This document shows, in pieces, positions 59,701-64,000 of a stretch of 64,000 nt of DNA. The stretch's first letter is position 1. Each line of letters starts with the position of its first letter. This stretch comes from Watersipora subatra (taxonomy: Eukaryota > Bryozoa > Gymnolaemata > Cheilostomatida > Watersiporidae). The notes below the pieces were generated by a model. It saw only the letters and a list, made by a program, of their open reading frames with translations. It ran no database searches and was not told the origin of the DNA. The DNA is taken from positions 39,904,572-39,968,571 of the forward strand of contig NC_088714.1 in the NCBI RefSeq assembly GCF_963576615.1, written 5' to 3'. Both the position numbers and the translations under genes were made by a program.

Positions 59701-62700
59701 GAAAATCGCCACAAAACACTTGAAAAGCTTGGTTTAATAAAAGTTAAGACCGAAAATTGAAACGCCGAGCGACAGATAATAGAACGATGAAGTCTTACGC
59801 ATTTTACGAAAAAATAACGTGCGCTTTTCACCAGTCTATAGCATTGTCGAATTGCTGAAGGTTTGGCAATTAACATAGGAGTACAGAAATCGTTTCATTT
59901 TTGCCGATTTCAATTTTTTCATTTTCATTTGCCGACACATTTGAATACTTTCCCATTCTAACTGATGTCCAACGCAGTATAAGTAAAGCAAATGACGATG
60001 ATATTTTTTAACGTTTCTTATGAGATTATTACAATAATTAATTATAAGTTTGGATGACTACAGAACAATGACTACGTAGTACAGACTTTCTAAAAATCTA
60101 ACGCAGTGTAAGTAAAGGCATGACGATGATATTTTTTCTAACGGTTCTAACTGATGTCCAACGCAGTATAAGTAAAGCAAATGACGATGATATTTTTTAA
60201 CGTTTCTTATGAAATTATTACAATAATTAATTATAAGTTTGGATGACTACAGAACAATGACTTCGTAGTACAGACTTTCTAAAAATCTAACGCAGTGTAA
60301 GTAAAGGCATGACGATGATATTTTTTCTAACGGTTCTAACTGATGTCCAACGCAGTATAAGTAAAGCAAAAGACGATGATATTTTTTAACGTTTCTTATG
60401 AAATTATTACAATAATTAATTATAAGTTTGGATGACTACAGAACAATGACTACGTAGTACAGACTTTCTAAAAAGCTAACGCAGTGTAAGTAAAGGCATG
60501 ACGATGATATTTTTTCTAACGGTTCTAACTGATGTCCAACGCAGTATAAGTAAAGCAAAAGACGATGATATTTTTTAACGTTTCTTATGAAATTATTACA
60601 ATAATTAATTATAAGTTTGGATGACTACAGAACAATGACTACGTAGTACAGACTTTCTAAAAAGCTAACGCAGTGTAAGTAAAGGCATGACGATGATATT
60701 TTTTCTAACGGTTCTAATGAGACTATTGCAATAATTAATTATAAGTTTGGATGACTACAGGACAATGACTACGTAGTACAGATTTTCTAAAAATCTATAT
60801 AAATATCACAACTTCGTGATATTGTTAGCTATGCCGTTTTGAAATGTAAACAAAATTGTGCATTGATTTTTTATTATTACTATATAAATAATATTGGTTA
60901 TTCTAATAATATCAGTGCATTTTACTTCTAATATTGGCCAATATTGCATTTCTTTTTTTGCAGGAGGAGAGATATAAACATATAATCTTTTCCTTTCATT
61001 ATTGTTATTTGTTGTATATAATAACACCCAGTACATTACAGCTACCATTGCAGTTATCCTATTTGACTGCTAATATTGCATTTCTCAACCATCAGTACCC
61101 TTTCTTTTTTCCAATATCACTTTGGTCGTGGGCTGTATGACAGTGGAATTTCTAGTATATATAATGTATGTATAATATGTATACATAATGTATATAATGT
61201 TTGTAAGTAAGATTTTAATATACATTAAAATAAATATTAACATTTGTATATATTCCAATACAAAGGTATATATGATAATGTACATTATGTATATATATAT
61301 ATAGTATGTATATGTAACGTTTATAAATGATATTTTAATGTATGTACTAAAATAAATATCCATGTTTATCTATATTTTAATATATATACTGTATATAGTA
61401 TGTATACATAAAGTATATAAATAAGAGTTTATTATCAAAACTTTAAACTTATTTATGCAGCTCTATTTTTAGGTGATTCTTAACTCAATGCACAAGTATC
61501 AGCCTAGGGTGCATCTCGTCAAATATGAAGAAAAAGTACCTTCCGGAAGTCTTCTCTCAGATATCGTGGATCTAGACAGGAAATCATTTGCATTTTCTGA
61601 AACACAGTTCATCGGTGTGACAGCCTATCAGAACCAACTAGTAGGTGCTACCTGTAACAGTTTATCAGAACCAACTAGTAGGTGCTACTTGTGACAGCCT
61701 ATCAGAACTAACTAGTAGGTGCTACTTGTGACAGCCTATCAGAACCAACTAGTAGGTGCTACTTGTGACAGCCTATCAGAACTAACTAGTAGGTGCTACT
61801 TGTGACAGCCTATCAAAACCAAGTAGTAGGTGCTACTTGTGAATACCTTGCTGACAACCATGCGTACTATATACTGTACATAGTCTAAAGTGTTTCCTAA
61901 CATATAGCAGCAGAGGCTCACAAGAACTGCAATTGCAAAATAACATCAGGGTATCTCAATGCACAACGGCTTTCACCTTATCACATGGAATATAAGTAAT
62001 ACAGTAATATTACCATTTTGATAGAGTTTTAAAAAAGTTTGTGAATAATTTTTATTTTGTACTAATTCATATTGTTGTAAAGTGATGGTTTTCATTATAA
62101 TTAAAATCACTTTATTTTAATGTATTTTGGATTAAATTATAAAACAGATTTACTGTAGTTAGCTAGACAATTATCGCAAAGAAATAAGAATACCATTCGA
62201 TTTCAAGTTCAGAATTTTTGCTCTGTTTCTAAAGCAATGAGGTCTAGATAGTGTCTGAGTTCAGAAAGTTTGTTTGTTCGTTCAGAAAGTTTGTTTGTTT
62301 GTTCAGAAAGTTTGTTTGTCATAAAAAAAAGTCAGACTTCTTTACTCACATTCACATTTTTTGAGATTTGAGATGCTCCAAAATTATGGGTAGACTGTAC
62401 CAATACGTGCAAAAGCCTTGAACTCGCCTCTGCTGCGGTGCAACACCCATGAAACTTAAGCTATATTTCTTTAGCTTTGATAGAGTCGTATGTAACTAAC
62501 ATGTTGAAATAACCTACATGTATGATACCAATCTTTTAAATCAATGGGCCTTATTGGTTCATTTTCTGGCTTTCTTAATCATATCTCAGTTACTAATGCT
62601 TGCCTAATACTTTTCCAGATCACAAAGTTGAAAATTGACAGCAACCCTTTTGCAAAAGGATTTCGAGACTCTGCCAGAATCACACAGATGGATAGAGAAA

Positions 62701-63639
62701 GTGTGGATTTGCTAATAAAGGCATCAAGGAATGGCTATCCTCAGATACCAACATCTCACGTACCATCCATCTTCCCAGAACAACTTCATTTGCCCATCCT
62801 CCAGTGTAAGAGCTCTTGGCCTTTTTAATGTATACCAACTCGAAAATGTTTGAAATCCGTAAACCAATATGGCACAAATTGCTAGTCTATGAGACAATAA
62901 GCTAATAGATGATGAGTCAGAGGACGCACCCATAACACACAAGTTTTTATAAACTCTAAAACATGTAATCTATAAAGCATGACATCATTTTTATGCTCAT
63001 TTTTAATGAAATCATAAATGCATTACAAAAACATCCATCATAACTACATTTAAGTTTGGACATATACAATGTTACCTAGTGTATAATTTGTTCAGATTGT
63101 ACATCCATTTCAATCGCTATGAGCATAAGTTCGAAATGAGCAGACCAGTTTTAAATTCTAATTATTACAATCAGCAACAGACTCGTGCTAAATGCAGTTG
63201 CTGCTGCGATAGCATGCCTAGGCAATCTTGTGCTGCGGTAGCATGCCTAGGCAATCTTGTGCTGCGATAGCATGCCTAGGCAATCTTTTACCACTCAATT
63301 TCACTCATTTTTAATTTATTGATAGGAGTAGGCAACTCCATATGCCAACCTGGCATTCCTAATAAACATAGAATTGTAAAGAGCTCATTTTATTTACAAT
63401 TTGCTAATATACAATTTCCCCAATTTATTGCAGCTACAATGACATCAAAGTATCCATCACTATTACCGTTGCCACCACCTACTCTCACTAGTCACCGAGA
63501 TGGCATGCACAAGGACTTTTTAAAAGCCTACCTTGACAAACTAACGGGTAGCACAAACATTCTAACACCTCCATACAAGGCGCCCACGATGCAAGCTCTC
63601 AAAGCAGCTCAACTACGGTTCAACCCATACCGACAATGA
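47287..63639 (+). CDS. TBX20: T-box transcription factor, Tbx20 (H15/midline) type, eight coding exons
   Basis: Coding segments are 47287-47484, 48219-48306, 53675-53804, 58508-58672, 58877-58985, 61473-61640, 62619-62805 and 63434-63639. They join in frame (phases 0, 1, 2, 2, 0, 0, 1) to 1251 bases and 416 residues. An eh1 motif, RAFSIDALL (residues 41-49), precedes a complete T-box of about residues 116-304. It contains [70 protein letters not shown] and [27 protein letters not shown] and the N-terminal eh1 fit Tbx20 better than Tbx15/18/22 or Tbx1. Tbx20 proteins are nuclear DNA-binding regulators of heart and neural development. The C-terminus (112 residues after the T-box) is short and not recognised. 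The T-box is somewhat diverged, with FFDIAPVDN where LMDIVPVDN is usual. The start is set by the acceptor just before ATG 47287. Confidence 0.9.
47711..47775. repeat. (TA)n microsatellite
   Basis: About 32 TA dinucleotides in the first coding intron of the Tbx20-like gene. The minus-strand open frame over it is an artefact of the repeat. Confidence 0.95.
48219..48306 (+). CDS. TBX20: Tbx20-like coding exon 2
   Basis: An 88-base exon encodes [20 protein letters not shown], then QLSPSMDAL, between ttgcactttag and CCCTAG|GTAAGC, phase 1. It is a low-complexity linker between eh1 and the T-box. Splice sites and phase support it, not homology. Confidence 0.7.
48780..49100. mobile_element. hAT-like non-autonomous element, copy 2
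   Basis: Nearly identical to the interior of the element at 36988-37290 over about 48850-49085 (aactgtacattaacatcact and onward to gaacccctagggtt). On the left it also keeps gcgaaccccgccagtttcat. The terminal inverted repeats are not clear in this copy. It lies in coding intron 2 of the Tbx20-like gene. Confidence 0.65.
49101..52950. other. Tbx20-like intron 2, mostly unrecognised
   Basis: No additional exon with matching phase and recognisable sequence is visible. It contains a minus-strand SINE at about 50100-50290 and otherwise unclassified A+T-rich DNA. Confidence 0.4.
50100..50290 (-). repeat. tRNA-derived SINE, minus strand
   Basis: Read on the minus strand it gives a tRNA-like head (gattggcacaggttattgag ... 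gagttggaatcctg) and then the body with gacagacagacag. It contains a fortuitous 62-codon plus-strand frame. Confidence 0.45.
53675..53804 (+). CDS. TBX20: Tbx20-like coding exon 3 (start of T-box)
   Basis: It encodes residues 96-139, ending [20 protein letters not shown] and SGR, the first strand and helix of the T-box. The donor is GGCCG|GTAAGT, phase 2. Two acceptors 12 bases apart, atttcag|AT (53675) and ctttcag|AG (53687), both keep phase 1 and differ by four residues. The frame is open further upstream, and an earlier acceptor (gagtag, exon from 53567) is also phase-compatible, so the start is less certain than the end. Confidence 0.85.
53805..57000. other. First part of Tbx20-like intron 3, nothing recognised
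   Basis: No gene or clear element. The open frame at 56067-56273 has no recognisable domain. A palindromic patch near 56700-56745 (aaaatcgttactattatagt ... aacaatttcggtg) is a small inverted repeat. Confidence 0.4.
57001..57170. repeat. 34-bp minisatellite carrying T-box half-site sequences
   Basis: Five units of roughly acaacatacaggtgtgagta plus ctgcttgtagctgt start at exactly 34-base intervals. Units 1, 2 and 4 contain aggtgtga (57010, 57044, 57112), the T-box half-site. Units 3 and 5 have agttgtga (57078, 57146). It lies in coding intron 3 of the Tbx20-like gene. Confidence 0.9.
57171..58507. other. Second part of Tbx20-like intron 3
   Basis: Unclassified sequence with one tRNA-like SINE head at about 58055-58140 (ttgactcggtgattagtgtc ... 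atgggtttgaaaccag). No coding signal. Confidence 0.4.
58508..58672 (+). CDS. TBX20: Tbx20-like coding exon 4 (T-box)
   Basis: It encodes residues 139-194: [20 protein letters not shown], then [20 protein letters not shown] and RADPPIPR. This is the core DNA-contacting and dimer-forming part of the T-box. The acceptor is ctttcag and the donor TCGCAG|GTAAAG, phase 2. Confidence 0.95.
58877..58985 (+). CDS. TBX20: Tbx20-like coding exon 5 (T-box)
   Basis: It encodes residues 194-230, [20 protein letters not shown] and [10 protein letters not shown] to GY. The acceptor is attttctag and the donor GGCTAT|GTAAGT, phase 0. HPDGPF and KLTNN are standard T-box blocks. NIHDRWGY replaces the more usual NELDQHGH. 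Confidence 0.95.
59420..61132. mobile_element. Possible 1.7-kb element bounded by a 12-bp inverted repeat
   Basis: cccacgaccaaa at 59420-59431 is mirrored exactly by tttggtcgtggg at 61121-61132. Between them are a unique part (59432-59950), a 189-bp satellite (59958 to about 60800) and an A+T-rich part. No transposase frame and no flanking duplication are visible, so the element assignment is tentative. Confidence 0.4.
59958..60800. repeat. 189-bp satellite, about 4.5 units
   Basis: The phrase ctaactgatgtccaacgcag recurs at 59958, 60147, 60336 and 60525, exactly 189 bases apart, with a partial unit at 60714. Each unit contains two related halves sharing acgcagt.taagtaaagca and tgacgatgatatttttt. 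It lies in coding intron 5 of the Tbx20-like gene. Confidence 0.9.
61140..61440. repeat. A+T-rich low-complexity tract
   Basis: Degenerate tatgtatataatg-like repeats immediately upstream of T-box exon 6. Confidence 0.75.
61473..61640 (+). CDS. TBX20: Tbx20-like coding exon 6 (T-box)
   Basis: It encodes residues 231-286, [20 protein letters not shown], a variable loop, then [19 protein letters not shown]. The acceptor is ctatttttag and the donor CAACTA|GTAGGT, phase 0. The last 24 exon bases plus the first 13 intron bases are the first unit of the 37-bp repeat that follows. Confidence 0.93.
61617..61838. repeat. 37-bp minisatellite derived from a T-box exon end plus its splice donor
   Basis: Six units start at 61617, 61654, 61691, 61728, 61765 and 61802. 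Unit 1 is the coding sequence for VTAYQNQL followed by the donor GTAGGTGCTACCT. Units 2-6 repeat it with a few substitutions, all inside coding intron 6, and each keeps a TAGTAGGTGCTAC donor-like core. Confidence 0.95.
62258..62321. repeat. Approx. 21-bp tandem repeat, three units
   Basis: gttcagaaagtttgtttgtt repeated three times with a 4-base length variation, in coding intron 6 of the Tbx20-like gene. Confidence 0.8.
62619..62805 (+). CDS. TBX20: Tbx20-like coding exon 7 (end of T-box)
   Basis: It encodes residues 287-349. [20 protein letters not shown] completes the T-box, and [13 protein letters not shown] matches the Tbx20-type stretch just after it. A linker without recognised motifs follows ([20 protein letters not shown]). 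The acceptor is acttttccag and the donor CTCCAGT|GTAAGA, phase 1. A weaker donor two bases earlier would change the phase. Confidence 0.9.
63202..63288. repeat. 29-bp tandem repeat, three units
   Basis: The unit tgctgcgatagcatgcctag plus gcaatcttg starts at 63202, 63231 and 63260, in the last intron of the Tbx20-like gene. The units are nearly identical and include a GCATGC palindrome. Confidence 0.9.
63434..63639 (+). CDS. TBX20: Tbx20-like coding exon 8 (C-terminus, stop)
   Basis: It encodes residues 349-416, including [35 protein letters not shown] and the end QLRFNPYRQ, with stop TGA at 63637-63639. The acceptor is aatttattgcag, completing the phase 1 codon from exon 7. The frame is open upstream to 63319, but the acceptor fits this start. 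The sequence after the T-box is not recognisable as a known domain. No AATAAA is visible before the window ends, so the 3' UTR may run past it. Confidence 0.75.
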
Positions 63640-64000
63640 CCAGCTGATCATCTCATACCTGCCTACATACCGGCTGGTACTGGAATAACTCATACAAGCA
63701 GACATCAGCTCATTAACCCATACAAACACTGACAGTGACTAGTGTATACTGACCCGAGTGCTAACTGAAGGAGGATATATTCTTTGTATAGTTTACCCTG
63801 TGACCTAACAATATTCTCTTTGTCTAGCTCAAAGCGTATTACACTCAGCAGCAAAACACTGCGTTGCAGCTACAATGTTACATAAATGTTATTTATTATT
63901 TCATGTTATTTTTTTTAATATGCTTTGTCACTAGTATTATTTCTTGATGAGTTCTAATCAGATAGCGAAAAGATATGAATCTCTATTCTATTTTCATAAT

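Noticed and set aside
63079-63270. Open frame that could be an extra exon of the Tbx20-like gene after exon 7
   Set aside because: Its acceptor (ttgttcag) fits only the weaker phase 2 donor of exon 7. No donor in it leads in phase to the last exon, and its 3' part is the 29-bp tandem repeat.

Overview
The window looks like nuclear DNA of an invertebrate bilaterian animal. It is A+T-rich, and its short coding exons are separated by kilobase-scale introns with GT..AG borders. The rest is filled with tRNA-derived SINE fragments, a decayed LINE, short DNA transposons, minisatellites and (TA)n tracts. No operons, rRNA, canonical tRNA genes or CRISPR arrays are visible. I cannot name the species from the sequence. 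Everything rests on reading exons, splice phases and motifs by eye; no transcript or database comparison was available.

Three plus-strand genes can be supported. (1) A complete VPS72/YL1 homolog, six coding exons from 8278 to 22491, 340 residues, with consistent splice phases. It encodes a histone H2A.Z-binding subunit of SRCAP/SWR1-type chromatin remodelling complexes. A small transposon sits exactly at its first 5' splice site and has duplicated that site. Its introns also hold a LINE 3' end, several SINEs, two copies of one DNA transposon and several minisatellites. (2) A gene I do not recognise, three coding exons from 29718 to 32430, 240 residues. It carries an engrailed-homology-1 (eh1) corepressor motif, FSIEALL, and no DNA-binding domain. 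Its exon phases and 5' layout match those of the next gene. Its last exon lies inside a long inverted repeat, and a diverged second copy of that exon lies at 35538-35737. (3) A T-box transcription factor of the Tbx20 (H15/midline) type, eight coding exons from 47287 to 63639, 416 residues. It has an N-terminal eh1 motif (FSIDALL) and a complete T-box, and a 5' UTR exon and TATA-type promoter can be proposed near 46.7-46.8 kb.

Layout: 1-8.0 kb, intergenic with SINE fragments; 8.0-22.9 kb, VPS72; 22.9-28.5 kb, intergenic with a 28-bp minisatellite; 28.5-35.9 kb, the eh1 gene and its duplicated last exon; 35.9-46.5 kb, intergenic with a hAT-like element and a 371-bp-arm inverted repeat; 46.5-64 kb, the Tbx20-like gene.

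The most notable observations are these. The eh1-only gene may be a T-box-less derivative of the 5' part of a Tbx20-type gene. A minisatellite in the Tbx20-like gene has grown out of the end of a T-box exon together with its splice donor. A 34-bp repeat in the third coding intron of that gene repeats a T-box half-site at exact 34-bp spacing. The transposon in VPS72 carries the splice donor in its target-site duplication.
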